Notes: generated by a model from the sequence alone, not told the origin. A stretch of 64,000 bases of DNA from Rhodobium gokarnense (GCF_025961475.1 NZ_JAOQNS010000001.1:496001-560000), one strand, 5' to 3'. Positions 1 to 9,224 are shown, counted from the stretch's first letter. Program-made: numbers and translations.

Positions 1-4
1 CCGC

Positions 5-502
5 TCAGTCCTCGTCGCTCGGGGCCTCGGCGATCGCCTCGCTCTGGCGGGCGCGCCAGGCATCGAGCCGGTCGGCGAGGGCCGCATCGGAGAGCGCCAG
101 CACGCTTGCGGCCATCAGCGCGGCGTTGACGGCGCCCGAGCGGCCGATGGCGAGCGTTCCGACCGGAATGCCGGCCGGCATCTGGACGATCGAATAGAGG
201 CTGTCGATGCCCTTCATGGTGCGCGACTCGATCGGCACGCCGAACACCGGCAGCGGCGTCATGGAGGCCGTCATGCCGGGCAGGTGGGCGGCGCCGCCGG
301 CCCCGGCGATCACCACCTTGTGGCCGCGGTCTTTCGCGCCCTTGGCGAAGTCGTAGAGCCGGTCCGGCGTGCGGTGGGCGGAGACGATCCGCGCCTCATA
401 GGCGATGCCGAGGGCGTCGAGGGTCTCGGCGGCATGGCGCATGGTCGGCCAGTCGGACTGGCTGCCCATGATGATGGCGACCGGAGCGGCCGTTAACGGC
501 AT
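5..502 (-). CDS. purE: N5-carboxyaminoimidazole ribonucleotide mutase PurE
   Basis: PurE converts N5-CAIR to CAIR in de novo purine synthesis, in the cytoplasm. The 165-residue length is normal for the bacterial class I mutase. The N-terminal [10 protein letters not shown] motif (residues 12-21), SAHRTP (41-46) and the glycine-rich [11 protein letters not shown] segment (67-77) form the CAIR site; His43 is the expected catalytic base. The ATG at 502 directly precedes the conserved N-terminus. The stop lies 4 bases from the window edge, so a following purK, the usual partner, would be outside. Assignment is near certain. Confidence 0.96.
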   Translation of the reverse strand: MPLTAAPVAIIMGSQSDWPTMRHAAETLDALGIAYEARIVSAHRTPDRLYDFAKGAKDRGHKVVIAGAGGAAHLPGMTASMTPLPVFGVPIESRTMKGIDSLYSIVQMPAGIPVGTLAIGRSGAVNAALMAASVLALSDAALADRLDAWRARQSEAIAEAPSDED

Positions 503-881
503 TGGATTACCTCGCGGACAGGGCCGGATGCCGGGCCGTGGGCCGGCGCCGGGTCGGAAAGCCGGGGATTATAGGGACGGGCTTCGGCGGCGCAAGGCGG
601 CGAATCGCGGTTCTTCGGCGGCGCTATCGGGAGTGTATGCATTGCACGCAACTCGCCCGTCGCGCGAGCCGTGCCCTGCGGCGTTTTTGTCGCGGAAATA
701 TTTATTCGCCGGATTCTTTAATGGTCTCTGCATATTAGCGCGTTGCTGAAAATGCGCTAATGCTTCCCCTGGTTGCACCGCTAAATTTTTATTGGTCTAA
801 GTGAGGAAATCGCAATGGCGGTCGTACTATCAGGCCGTAAACTTGTTGCGCCGGATTGCGGTAACCGCGAAAGAGAGCGCC
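503..881. other. intergenic region with inverted repeat, divergent promoters
   Basis: This gap separates the divergent purE and diguanylate cyclase genes. It is GC-rich next to purE and AT-richer from about 690. An inverted repeat, attagcgc (734-741) and gcgctaat (754-761), could be an operator or a leader hairpin. A 35-codon frame with a good ribosome site (gaggaaat, ATG at 814, stop 919-921) runs into the start of the cyclase in another frame; it has no recognisable product. Confidence 0.5.
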
Positions 882-1589
882 ATGGAAGACCAGCATGTGC
901 AAACTGCCGTTCGGGCTGGTGACGAGGTGGTTCTTGTCCACCCGTCCGAGGCCGGTCCGGCAGCGATAAACGACATCCTTTTGCGGAACCTCGCACCGGA
1001 GGCCCGCCAGATCGTCCATGCCTTCGAGCATCTGATCCACACGCTCGATTGCCGGATAAAGGACCTGGAGGGCAAGCTCGACGAGGACGAACTGACGGGC
1101 GTCTTCAACCGGCGTGGCTTCATGCGGGAACTGGAACGCGCCAAGGCCTTCAGCGGCCGTTACGGCGTGTCCGCGACGCTCGTCTTTTTCGACGTCGACC
1201 GGTTCAAGACCATCAACGACCGGTTCGGCCACCGGGTCGGCGACGCGGCGTTGCGCCATGTGGCGCGGCTGCTCCTGGAAAACGTGCGCGAATCCGATCT
1301 CGTCGGCCGGCTGAGCGGCGACGAGTTCGCCATGCTCCTGTGGAACACGGTGCCGGCGGAGGCGGTGAAGCGGGTCAGGGCCCTCGTCACCTTCGTGGAG
1401 GAAAACCCGCTTTGCGATTTCGGAACGCCGATCCCGCTGCACCTGTCGTCCGGCGTTGCGCCGCTGGAGACGGAGGGCGCCTGCGAGACCGTTCTCGACG
1501 AGGCCGACGCGGCGATGTACCGCGACAAGAGACGCCGCCGCGAGGCCTATGCCAGGGCGGTTTTCGGCTCAGGCGATAATGTCCGGTAG
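882..1589 (+). CDS. soluble GGDEF-domain diguanylate cyclase
   Basis: Predicted to make cyclic di-GMP from two GTP. The 235-residue protein has about 60 residues of N-terminal helix, no membrane segment and no recognised sensor, followed by one GGDEF domain. The signature reads SGDEF (145-149), a permissible variant of GGDEF. The metal/substrate region FFDVDRFKTIND (102-113) is intact. An RESD inhibitory site (RxxD) lies exactly five residues before the signature, so product feedback is likely. I start at the ATG at 882, preceded by gaaagagag; a GTG at 801 in the same frame would add 27 residues. The 3' end overlaps the convergent DUF465 gene by 21 bp. Confidence 0.88.
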   Translation: MEDQHVQTAVRAGDEVVLVHPSEAGPAAINDILLRNLAPEARQIVHAFEHLIHTLDCRIKDLEGKLDEDELTGVFNRRGFMRELERAKAFSGRYGVSATLVFFDVDRFKTINDRFGHRVGDAALRHVARLLLENVRESDLVGRLSGDEFAMLLWNTVPAEAVKRVRALVTFVEENPLCDFGTPIPLHLSSGVAPLETEGACETVLDEADAAMYRDKRRRREAYARAVFGSGDNVR

Positions 1590-1826
1590 GGTGTCGTCCT
1601 CGAGCTGGCTGATCCGGTCCTTCAACACCAGCTTGCGCTTCTTCAGCCGCTGAACCTGCAAGTGATCGGCCCGGGCATTGGCGACCATCGCCTCGATGGC
1701 GGTATCCAGATCCCGGTGCTCTTCGCGCAGCCGCGCCAGCTCTGCTTCCGCTGCAGCTTTTTCTTCGACGTCCAACGGCGCAACCTCACCGTTCAGATGC
1801 GGAGGCGGAGCCCCTCCGGCGATCAT
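1569..1826 (-). CDS. DUF465 (YdcH-like) small coiled-coil protein
   Basis: An 85-residue, highly charged helical protein of the DUF465/YdcH family, whose molecular role is not established. The family hallmark is the C-terminal LKKRKLVLKDRISQLE segment (about residues 60-75), preceded by a long glutamate/alanine-rich helix likely to form a coiled coil. The stop lies inside the 3' end of the diguanylate cyclase (21-bp convergent overlap). A second family member lies divergently at 2016-2183, so the two share an upstream region. Confidence 0.85.
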   Translation of the reverse strand: MIAGGAPPPHLNGEVAPLDVEEKAAAEAELARLREEHRDLDTAIEAMVANARADHLQVQRLKKRKLVLKDRISQLEDDTLPDIIA

Positions 1827-2015
1827 TTTTAAACAGGAATTTCACCACGATAGCACGGTGTTACCGGGCACCGGAAGCACGTCTTCAGGGTATACGCGGT
1901 CAACCCCGCAAAAAGGGGTGATTCGGGGCTGCGAGGGGGACTTTTTTTTCGACAGACCGGTTCCCATATGTCACACTTGTGTTGTCAAACTTGGGATAGA
2001 AGGAGGCTTTTCGAC

Positions 2016-2183
2016 ATGTCTCAGAATGCCGCTCTCGTTAACCTCGAAGAACAGCATCACGCGCTGGAACGGGAAATCGAAGAGGAACTGGCCCATCCGG
2101 GGTATGACGATCTCCACGTAGCCGAGTTAAAGCGCAAGAAACTGCTTCTGAAGGACGAGATTTCGCGCATCCGAACATCTTGA
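2016..2183 (+). CDS. DUF465 (YdcH-like) small protein, second copy
   Basis: A 55-residue DUF465 protein with the same C-terminal signature as its divergent neighbour (LKRKKLLLKDEISRI). It opens with a short helix and an acidic stretch (EREIEEELAHP). The start is set by a strong aaggagg ribosome site about 9 bases before the ATG at 2016; an upstream in-frame ATG at 1968 has no such site. Two divergent paralogues from one roughly 190-bp intergenic region suggest shared regulation. Function unknown. Confidence 0.88.
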   Translation: MSQNAALVNLEEQHHALEREIEEELAHPGYDDLHVAELKRKKLLLKDEISRIRTS

Positions 2184-2522
2184 GATCAGCTTCTGCGACG
2201 GTAACGTCAACCACGTCCTAGAAATCCGCGAGCGGGACCCGAACGCCAAGACCTGAGGTTCTGCTCGCGGCGCCATTGGCATAATTCGCCGGTCGGCCTT
2301 TTGCGATCATTCCGATCCCGCCGCCGCTATCCGTGCGGTTCTGGCGGATACCTGTTTTATTTTTCTGAAATCGACGACTGGGGCGCGGGCGGTCTGCTCC
2401 GCGGCCGGTGTTTTGTGCCCGGCGACGTCGCGCCCAGGACCATTGCGCACGACTGCTCGACGGCGGTGCGAGGCACGACATGGCGCCTGTTACCCGTTGG
2501 CAAGCGCCGACCCTATCGGTCG
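2184..2522. other. convergent intergenic region with long hairpin
   Basis: This gap separates a plus-strand DUF465 gene from a minus-strand membrane protein gene. It holds a strong hairpin: bases 2226-2239 pair with 2257-2270 in a 14-bp stem with a 17-base loop. Two of the pairs are G-U when read as plus-strand RNA and would be A-C mismatches on the other strand. No T-run follows, so it is not a typical intrinsic terminator. I see no convincing gene here. Confidence 0.5.
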
Positions 2523-2957
2523 TCAGCCATTGGGCGGCTCTTGCGGCGGCGCGGTCTCGTCCTCGTCATAGATTTCCGAGCGCGCTGCCCAGTGCGCCCA
2601 GCCGCTGACGAGCGCAAGGGCGATGCCTGACGCCCAGGCCCATTCCTCGGGGACATGGAACTTCATGAAATCGCCGAAGATCAGCGCCGGCACCAGCGTG
2701 ACGATCGCCAGGTACACCCAGAAGAACCAGCGGGTCTTGTAAAGAAGGCTCATCAGGCCGACGAAGACGACCATGCCGGCGATGGCCGACGGCAGCCAGG
2801 GCAGGCCGGCGAAGCGCTTGGCGGCCCAGGCGGCGAGCGCGCCGATGACGACGAACTCCACGATCAGCAGCCAGCCGGGCAGGTTGAATTCCTTGTGGGC
2901 TTTCGGGCGTCCGGTGCCCGGGCCGTAGCCGCCGCCCGACGGGGGGATGATCGACAT
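2523..2957 (-). CDS. small inner-membrane protein, unknown function
   Basis: A 144-residue predicted inner-membrane protein. After a soluble glycine-rich N-terminus (GGGYGPGTGRP) there are about four hydrophobic segments: LLIVEFVVIGALAAW, SAIAGMVVFVGLMSLLY, FFWVYLAIVTLVPALIF and a C-terminal helix around IALALVSGW. The tail is acidic (EIYDEDETAPP). The start at 2957 is chosen because acaggaga precedes it at good spacing; an in-frame start 14 codons upstream lacks this. I do not recognise a family. Confidence 0.75.
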   Translation of the reverse strand: MSIIPPSGGGYGPGTGRPKAHKEFNLPGWLLIVEFVVIGALAAWAAKRFAGLPWLPSAIAGMVVFVGLMSLLYKTRWFFWVYLAIVTLVPALIFGDFMKFHVPEEWAWASGIALALVSGWAHWAARSEIYDEDETAPPQEPPNG

Positions 2958-3141
2958 CTTGCTCAAATCTCCTGTCGGTTGCCCGCCCCGGCCGCGCAAA
3001 CGATATCGTCGGCGCGGTCACGGCGGCGGGACGCCATAATCGGTCTCGTCAATAACGGTCCCATGATGGGCGAGGGACCGGGCACTGTTCAAGACACCAA
3101 AAAAGCGCTGCCCGGGAGGTGTCCGCCTGCACGGGCGTGCG

Positions 3142-4782
3142 TCAGAGATCCTTGGCCTGCTCGCGCAGCACGTATTTCTGGATCTTGCCGGTCGAGGTCT
3201 TCGGCAGGTCCGTGAAATGGACGTGGCGCGGCACCTTGAAGTGGGCAAGGTTCTCCCGGCAATAGGCGATGACCTCGTCGGGCGTGACCTCGGCCCCCGG
3301 CCGCAGTTCCAGGAAGGCGCACGGGGTCTCGCCCCATTTGTCGTCCGGCTTGGCGACGACGGCGGCCGCCGCGATCGCCGGGTGCTTGTAGAGCACGTCC
3401 TCCACCTCGATGGAGGAGATGTTCTCTCCGCCGGAAATGATGATGTCCTTGGAGCGGTCCTTGAGCTGGATGTAGCCGTCCGGGTGGAGGACGCCGAGGT
3501 CGCCGGAATGGAACCAGCCGCCGCGGAACGCGGCATCGGTCGCGGAGGGGTTCTTCAGATAGCCCTTCATGACGAGGTTGCCGCGGAACATCACCTCGCC
3601 GATGGTCTCGCCGTCGGCCGGCACCTTCTCCATCGTCTCCGGGTTCATCACGGTGAGGTCTTCCAGGGCGGCGTAGCGCACGCCCTGGCGCGCCTTCCGG
3701 GCGGCGCGGGCCGGGCCTTCCAGCGCCTGCCACTCGTCCTTCCAGTCGTTGACGACGGCCGGGCCGTAGGTCTCCGTCAGGCCGTAGAGGTGGGTGACGT
3801 TGAAGCCGTTGTCGCCCATGGCGGCGAGCACGGCCTCCGGCGGCGGCGCAGCCGCGGTCATGAACTCCACGGTGTGGTCGAGGTCGCGCTTGTCCTCCGC
3901 CGGAGCGTTGAGGATGGTCGACATGACGATGGGCGCACCGCACAGATGCGTGACCCTGTGCTCGGCGATCGCCTTCCAGATCGCATCGGCGCGGACCCAG
4001 CGCAGGCACACATGGGTGCCGGCGACGACCGACAGCGACCAGGTGAAGCACCAGCCGTTGCAGTGGAACATCGGCAGGGTCCAGAGATAGACCGGGTGCT
4101 TGCCCATCGCTGCTGTCACCACGTTGCCGTTGGCGAGCAGCGAGGCGCCGCGGTGGTGGTAGACGACGCCCTTCGGGTTCCCCGTGGTGCCGGAGGTGTA
4201 GTTGAGCGAGACGGCGTTCCATTCGTCGTCCGGCATCGGCCAGTCGAATTCCGGGTCGCCTTCGGCCAGCAGCTCCTCGTAGTCCAGATCGCCGAGGCGC
4301 TCGCCCGTCTGCGGAAATTCCGGATCGTCATAGTCGATGACGAGGGGCGTCACCTTTTCCGTCAGGGTCAGCGCCTCCTTGACGGTGGCGGAGTACTCGC
4401 GGTCGACGATCAGCACTTTCGTTTCGGCGTGGTCGAGGGAAAAGGCGATGATCTTGGCGTCGAGCCGTGTGTTGAGGGTATTGACGACGGCGCCATTGGC
4501 CATCGCCACCCCGTAATGGGCCTCCAGCATCGGCGGCGTGTTGGCGAGCATGACGGAGACCGTGTCGCCCTTGCCGATGCCGCGTTTTGCCAGCGCCGAA
4601 CCGAGCCGCCGGCAGCGGGCGTAGAACTCGGCATAGGTGGTGCGTTGGTTGCCGTGGATGATCGCCACGTGGTCGGGGAAGACCAGGGCCGAGCGCTGCA
4701 GCAGCGTCAGCGGCGTCAGCGGCTGGTAGTTGGCGGGGGTCTTGTCGAGATGAAGGTCGTACTGGTTGGGCTGTTCCGTCAC
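3142..4782 (-). CDS. AMP-forming acyl-CoA synthetase
   Basis: A 546-residue member of the acyl-adenylate-forming ANL superfamily, which activates a carboxylate with ATP and then CoA. The AMP-binding P-loop YTSGTTGNPKG is at 195-205, GLTETYGP lies mid-protein, and the C-terminal catalytic lysine is in KTSTGKIQK near residue 533. Overall it resembles medium-chain and methylmercaptopropionate-type ligases, but the substrate cannot be read from sequence. It lies 153 bp upstream of a TauE-type permease on the same strand; nothing ties the two functionally. The ATG at 4782 gives the expected N-terminus. Confidence 0.9.
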   Translation of the reverse strand: MTEQPNQYDLHLDKTPANYQPLTPLTLLQRSALVFPDHVAIIHGNQRTTYAEFYARCRRLGSALAKRGIGKGDTVSVMLANTPPMLEAHYGVAMANGAVVNTLNTRLDAKIIAFSLDHAETKVLIVDREYSATVKEALTLTEKVTPLVIDYDDPEFPQTGERLGDLDYEELLAEGDPEFDWPMPDDEWNAVSLNYTSGTTGNPKGVVYHHRGASLLANGNVVTAAMGKHPVYLWTLPMFHCNGWCFTWSLSVVAGTHVCLRWVRADAIWKAIAEHRVTHLCGAPIVMSTILNAPAEDKRDLDHTVEFMTAAAPPPEAVLAAMGDNGFNVTHLYGLTETYGPAVVNDWKDEWQALEGPARAARKARQGVRYAALEDLTVMNPETMEKVPADGETIGEVMFRGNLVMKGYLKNPSATDAAFRGGWFHSGDLGVLHPDGYIQLKDRSKDIIISGGENISSIEVEDVLYKHPAIAAAAVVAKPDDKWGETPCAFLELRPGAEVTPDEVIAYCRENLAHFKVPRHVHFTDLPKTSTGKIQKYVLREQAKDL

Positions 4783-4935
4783 GGCGGTTTCCTCGTCCCT
4801 GGTCGCGCATTGCCGTCACCCGGACCGTCTCGTCCGGGGTCCCTGTCGCGCGTCATCGCCGCCGCCATGCCGGGCAGCGGCAGTCATTTTTTTGCAGTGA
4901 CCTAAGACCAAATCGCGGCGGTCCGCAACTGCGCT

Positions 4936-5706
4936 TTACCGGAGGGCGAGTTCGGAAATGCCATCCCAGATCAGCTTGCAGGACACCAGGAACACCGCCG
5001 AATAGACGATGCGGTAGAACGGCTTCATGGGGATGCGCTTGACCAGCCAGACGCCGCTCATGACGCCGATGGGGGCGAGCGGCAGGAGTACGGCCGAGGT
5101 CGTCAGGTTCTGGGTCGAAAACTGGCCGAGGGCGAAATAGGGGACGAGCTTCACCGCGTTGACCGAGGCGAAAAAGATCGCCGAGGTGCCGGCAAACAGC
5201 ACCGGCTCCAGCTTCAGCGGCAGGGCGTACATCTGGAACGGCGGGCCGCCGGCGTGGCTGACGAAGCTGGTGAAGCCGGCAACCGTCCCCCAGAAGCCGC
5301 CCTTGGCGATGTTGTGTTCGGCCGGTGCCCGCTCGCCCTTGCGCTTCAGGAGATAGTCGAGGGTGAACCACAGGCCGATGGTGCCGACGATGAGCCGGAC
5401 ATGGGCGGCGGTGATCATCGCCGCCGTCAGCCAACCGATGGTGACGCCGATGACGCCGGCCGGCACCAGGATGGCGATGGTCCTCTTGTCGAAGCGGCGC
5501 CGGTAGGCCGTCAGCGCCACGATGTCCATGGCAACGAGGATCGGCAGCATGATGCCGGCGGCTTGCAGCGGCGGGATGACAAGGGCCATCAGCGGGGTGC
5601 CGAGGAGGGCGAAGGAGCCGCCGAAACCGCCTTTCGACAGGCCGACGAGGAGCACGGCCGGCACCGCGGCCCAGTAGAACATCGGGTCTGAGATCATGGC
5701 CGCCAC
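4936..5706 (-). CDS. TauE/SafE family sulfite/anion permease
   Basis: A 256-residue inner-membrane protein with about eight hydrophobic segments. The family signature near the N-terminus (LSKGGFGGSFALLGTPLMAL) and its second-half counterpart around FVSHAGGPPFQMYALP are both present. TauE/SafE proteins are thought to export sulfite, sulfoacetate or related anions, but the substrate here is unknown. A start three codons later (5697) is also possible. It is divergent from prpE across about 230 bp. Confidence 0.9.
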   Translation of the reverse strand: MAAMISDPMFYWAAVPAVLLVGLSKGGFGGSFALLGTPLMALVIPPLQAAGIMLPILVAMDIVALTAYRRRFDKRTIAILVPAGVIGVTIGWLTAAMITAAHVRLIVGTIGLWFTLDYLLKRKGERAPAEHNIAKGGFWGTVAGFTSFVSHAGGPPFQMYALPLKLEPVLFAGTSAIFFASVNAVKLVPYFALGQFSTQNLTTSAVLLPLAPIGVMSGVWLVKRIPMKPFYRIVYSAVFLVSCKLIWDGISELALR

Positions 5707-5934
5707 ATCGACGTCAGATCGGGCTCCGCGTCAAGCATCTTGGCCGCGATGCCGGCGATCGGCCGCACGCCTGCGGTTGCCGGGATGCGCTTCCGTGCGT
5801 CCTTGGAAGCGGCTTCGGATCGTTTTCGGCCATAAGCGGCGTTGCTTAGTCGGAAAGTCGTAACATCGCCGACTTGCATTTGTCCGTTGAATTTGCCCAA
5901 TTTGCCGGAAACCTGCAGTTGGGAGAAACGCGCC

Positions 5935-7839
5935 ATGGCGAGCCGGTATAACGAGGTCTATGAGGGCTGGAAGAACGACCCGGACGGGTTCTGGGGGAAC
6001 GCGGCCGAGGAGATCGACTGGTTCACGCCCTACGACAAGGTATTCGATGCCGACAGCGGCGCCTATGGCCGCTGGTTTCCCGGCGCCACCTGCAACACGT
6101 GCTACAACTGCCTCGACCGCCATGTGGAGCGCGGCCGGCCCGGCCAGGCGGCGCTGATCTACGATTCCCCGATTACCGGCCGGAAGGCCTCCTACACCTA
6201 CGCCGAACTGCTCGACCGGGTGAAGGCGATGTCCGCCGTCCTCCTCGATAACGGCGTTCAGAAGGGCGACCGGGTCATCATCTACATGCCGATGATCCCC
6301 GAGGCAGTGATGGCGATGCTGGCCTGCGCCCGCATCGGCGCCGTCCATTCTGTGGTTTTCGGCGGCTTTGCCTCCAAGGAGCTGGCGACGCGCATCGACG
6401 ACGCCAAGCCGACGGCGATCATCTCGGCGTCCTGCGGCATCGAGCCGGGCCGGGTCATCGCCTACAAGCCGCTGCTCGACGGTGCCATCGACCTGTCCAC
6501 CCACAAGCCCGCCAAATGCTTCATCGTCCAGCGCGAGGAAGTGGAGGCGCGGCTCAACGGCGAGCGCGACGTCGACATGCTCGCCGCCATGGAGGCGGCG
6601 CAGTCCGCCGGCCGCGACGTGCCCTGCGTGCCCGTCGCCTCGACCGATCCGCTCTACATCCTCTACACCTCCGGCACCACCGGCCAGCCGAAAGGCGTCG
6701 TGCGCGACAATGGCGGCCACATGGTGGCGCTGAAATGGTCGATGAACGCGATCTACGGCATCGATCCGGGCGAGGTGTTCTGGGCCGCCTCCGACGTCGG
6801 CTGGGTGGTCGGCCATTCCTACATCGTCTATGCGCCGCTCCTGCACGGCTGCACGACCATCGTCTTCGAAGGCAAGCCGGTCGGCACGCCCGATGCGGGC
6901 GTGTTCTGGCGGGTGATCGCCGAGCACAATGTCGCCGCCCTCTTCACCGCGCCGACGGCGTTCCGCGCCATCAAGCGCGATGACCCGAAGGGACTGCTCA
7001 TCAGCGACTACGACCTCGGCACGTTCCGGACCCTGTTCCTGGCCGGCGAGCGCGCCGATCCGGACACCATCCAGTGGGCCGAGGAGCACCTCAAGGTGCC
7101 GGTCATCGACCATTGGTGGCAGACGGAGACCGCCTGGGCGATCGCCGCCAACCCGGTCGGCCTCGGCATGCTGCCGGTGGTCTACGGCTCGCCGACGGTG
7201 GCGATGCCCGGCTACGACGTGCAGATCCTCGACGATGCCGGCCATCCGGTTGCGGCCGGCACGCTCGGCAACATCGTCGTCAAGCTGCCGCTGCCGCCGG
7301 CCTGCCTGCCGACGCTGTGGCAGAACGACGAGCGCTTCAAGGAGAGCTACCTCGCCGAATTCCCCGGCTACTACAAGACGGCCGACGCCGGCTACATGGA
7401 CGAGAACGGCTATCTGTTCATCATGGCCCGCACCGACGACATCATCAACGTCGCCGGCCACCGGCTCTCCACCGGCGGCATGGAAGAGGTGCTGGCGAGC
7501 CATCCGGACGTCGCCGAATGCGCCGTCATCGGCATTCACGACCAGCTCAAGGGCCAGGCGCCTTGCGGCTTCGTCGTGTTGAAGTCGGGCGTCGACCGGG
7601 AGCACGAGGAGATCGAGAAGGAACTGGTCGGGCTGGTGCGCGAGAAGATCGGCCCCGTCGCCGCCTTCAAGATCGCGGTCACCGTCGACCGGCTGCCGAA
7701 GACGCGGTCGGGCAAGATCCTGCGCGGCACCATGCGCCAGATCGCCGACGGCGAGGAATACCGGATGCCCGCGACTATCGACGATCCGGCGATCCTCGAT
7801 GAAATCATGGAAGCGCTGAAGGAGCATGGCGTCGGCTGA
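5935..7839 (+). CDS. prpE: propionate-CoA ligase PrpE
   Basis: PrpE activates propionate to propionyl-CoA through an adenylate. The 634-residue length matches the family. The P-loop YTSGTTGQPKG (244-254) runs directly into VVRDNGGHMVAL, a sequence typical of PrpE rather than acetyl-CoA synthetase, and KTRSGKILRG carries the C-terminal lysine whose acylation controls these enzymes. The ATG at 5935 follows gggaga. No methylcitrate-cycle genes adjoin, so propionyl-CoA probably goes to carboxylation elsewhere. A terminator follows. Confidence 0.95.
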   Translation: MASRYNEVYEGWKNDPDGFWGNAAEEIDWFTPYDKVFDADSGAYGRWFPGATCNTCYNCLDRHVERGRPGQAALIYDSPITGRKASYTYAELLDRVKAMSAVLLDNGVQKGDRVIIYMPMIPEAVMAMLACARIGAVHSVVFGGFASKELATRIDDAKPTAIISASCGIEPGRVIAYKPLLDGAIDLSTHKPAKCFIVQREEVEARLNGERDVDMLAAMEAAQSAGRDVPCVPVASTDPLYILYTSGTTGQPKGVVRDNGGHMVALKWSMNAIYGIDPGEVFWAASDVGWVVGHSYIVYAPLLHGCTTIVFEGKPVGTPDAGVFWRVIAEHNVAALFTAPTAFRAIKRDDPKGLLISDYDLGTFRTLFLAGERADPDTIQWAEEHLKVPVIDHWWQTETAWAIAANPVGLGMLPVVYGSPTVAMPGYDVQILDDAGHPVAAGTLGNIVVKLPLPPACLPTLWQNDERFKESYLAEFPGYYKTADAGYMDENGYLFIMARTDDIINVAGHRLSTGGMEEVLASHPDVAECAVIGIHDQLKGQAPCGFVVLKSGVDREHEEIEKELVGLVREKIGPVAAFKIAVTVDRLPKTRSGKILRGTMRQIADGEEYRMPATIDDPAILDEIMEALKEHGVG

Positions 7840-7870
7840 TCCGACGCCGGCCATTGCCGCCGATTTTACG

Positions 7871-7908
7871 AAAGGGCGTCGTCCAAATGGCCGGCGCCCT
7901 TTTCTTTT
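7871..7908 (+). terminator. intrinsic terminator of prpE
   Basis: The stem aaagggcg pairs with cgcccttt across a short loop and is followed by ttttctttt. It begins about 30 bases after the prpE stop. The rest of the gap up to 8166 shows no other clear element apart from the ribosome site of the next gene. Confidence 0.75.
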
Positions 7909-8166
7909 GCCGTTTCGCCGGGCGCTTGCCTGGTCGCCGGCACGAGTTGGGCCCATTCGCCCGATTTGGCGCGGCGTTTTGACAGGGTCTAATTTGGTTT
8001 TCCTGCTGCGCCCGTGCGCCGGATGTCGGCGCTCGCCGTGTCGGGCGGCGCGGGTGCTGTCATGGCCCGGGCGGCAAAGTCGGGGAAAACACGTCCTGCC
8101 CCCTGTTCCAACCGACAGCGGGCTGCTCTAGAGTGCCGCCGACTAAAGGACCATGCGGAGGCTGAT

Positions 8167-8958
8167 ATGGGGCTTGAAGGAAAATCCGCGATCGTTACCG
8201 GCGCCGCCCGCGGCATCGGCTATGCGATCGCCCGGCGGTTCGCCAATGACGGTGCCAAGGTGGTACTGGCGGACGTCGACGAGAAGCGCGGCCAGGAGGC
8301 CGCGGAAAGCCTTGCCGATGTCGGCACGGTCAGCTTCGTCCATTGCGATGTCGGCGAAAAGCTCGACGTGCGGAACCTCGTTGCCGCGACGCTGGAACAG
8401 CACGGCGAGATCGACGTCCTCGTCAACAATGCGGGCATCATCCATGGCTGCCCGTTCCTGGACCTGGAGGAGGCCGACTTCGACCGGGTCCTTCGGATCA
8501 ATCTGAAGGGCATGTTCCTCGTCAGCCAGGCGGTGGCGCGGTACATGGTGGAGCGGGTGGAGGCCGGCGGCGAGCCCGGCGCCATCGTCAACATGTCGTC
8601 GATCAACGCGGTCTTTGCGATCCCGGACAACGTGCCCTATTCGGTCTCCAAGGGCGGGGTCAACCAGCTCACCAAGGTGATGGCGCTGTCGCTGGCGCCC
8701 CACGGCATCCGGGTCAACGCGATCGGCCCCGGCTCGATCATGACCGACATGCTGTCGACCATCACCACCGACGAGGCGGCCCGCAAGAAGGTGCTGTCGC
8801 GCACCCCGATGGGCCGCATCGGCGAGCCGCACGAGATCGCCGCCATCGCCGCGTTCCTTGCCTCCTCGGAGGCGAGCTACATGACCGGCCAGACGGTTTA
8901 TGCCGACGGCGGCCGCCTGCCGCTCAACTACACCGTCGCGGTGCCGGACGAGAGCTGA
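8167..8958 (+). CDS. SDR-family NAD(P)-dependent dehydrogenase
   Basis: A 263-residue classical short-chain dehydrogenase. The dinucleotide motif TGAARGIG is at 11-18, NNAG at 87-90, the catalytic serine near 144-145, Tyr158 and Lys162 (YSVSK). Asp38 after strand 2 favours NAD over NADP. The C-terminal YADGG block is typical. It resembles glucose/3-ketoacyl-type reductases; the substrate is not deducible. The ATG at 8167 is preceded by gcggagg. It is convergent with trcR. Confidence 0.9.
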   Translation: MGLEGKSAIVTGAARGIGYAIARRFANDGAKVVLADVDEKRGQEAAESLADVGTVSFVHCDVGEKLDVRNLVAATLEQHGEIDVLVNNAGIIHGCPFLDLEEADFDRVLRINLKGMFLVSQAVARYMVERVEAGGEPGAIVNMSSINAVFAIPDNVPYSVSKGGVNQLTKVMALSLAPHGIRVNAIGPGSIMTDMLSTITTDEAARKKVLSRTPMGRIGEPHEIAAIAAFLASSEASYMTGQTVYADGGRLPLNYTVAVPDES

Positions 8959-8987
8959 GCCTCGCAAGGTCTGCTGAAAGGCTGTTT

Positions 8988-9118
8988 CTGGATTGCCGCG
9001 TCGGCCTGCCCAGGCTCGCGTCACGCGCCGCTCCCCGTCCTTCGGACCCTCGCAATGACGTTGAAATGTTTATTGAATTTCAACTCGCCGTCATTGCGAG
9101 CGGAGCGAAGCAATCCAG
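8988..9118. repeat. palindromic intergenic repeat (REP-like)
   Basis: The right arm (9089-9118) reads cgtcattgcgagcggagcga followed by agcaatccag, a motif seen in many bacterial genomes. The left arm (8988-9060) begins with ctggattgc and ends with ctcgcaatgacg, its inverted counterpart. Between them ttgaaat/atttcaa (9061-9083) forms a further small hairpin. The whole element is an imperfect inverted repeat in the convergent gap between the SDR gene and trcR. Confidence 0.8.
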
Positions 9119-9224
9119 CGCAGCATGGCAGCAGCGCTGGTCTAAAGGGAAAGTCCTGTTGGCCAAGCCGGATGTCTTTCCCGCCTTGTCATTCCGACGA
9201 GCGCTGCCGGGAGCGGTTCCCAAC

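Noticed and set aside
2218-2290. tRNA gene suggested by a gttcgggtc-like segment
   Set aside because: No acceptor, D or anticodon arms can be formed around it; the region folds as a single long hairpin.
5731-7956. Long minus-strand open frame opposite prpE
   Set aside because: Shadow of prpE: Arg/His/Asp-rich composition typical of antisense frames in high-GC DNA.
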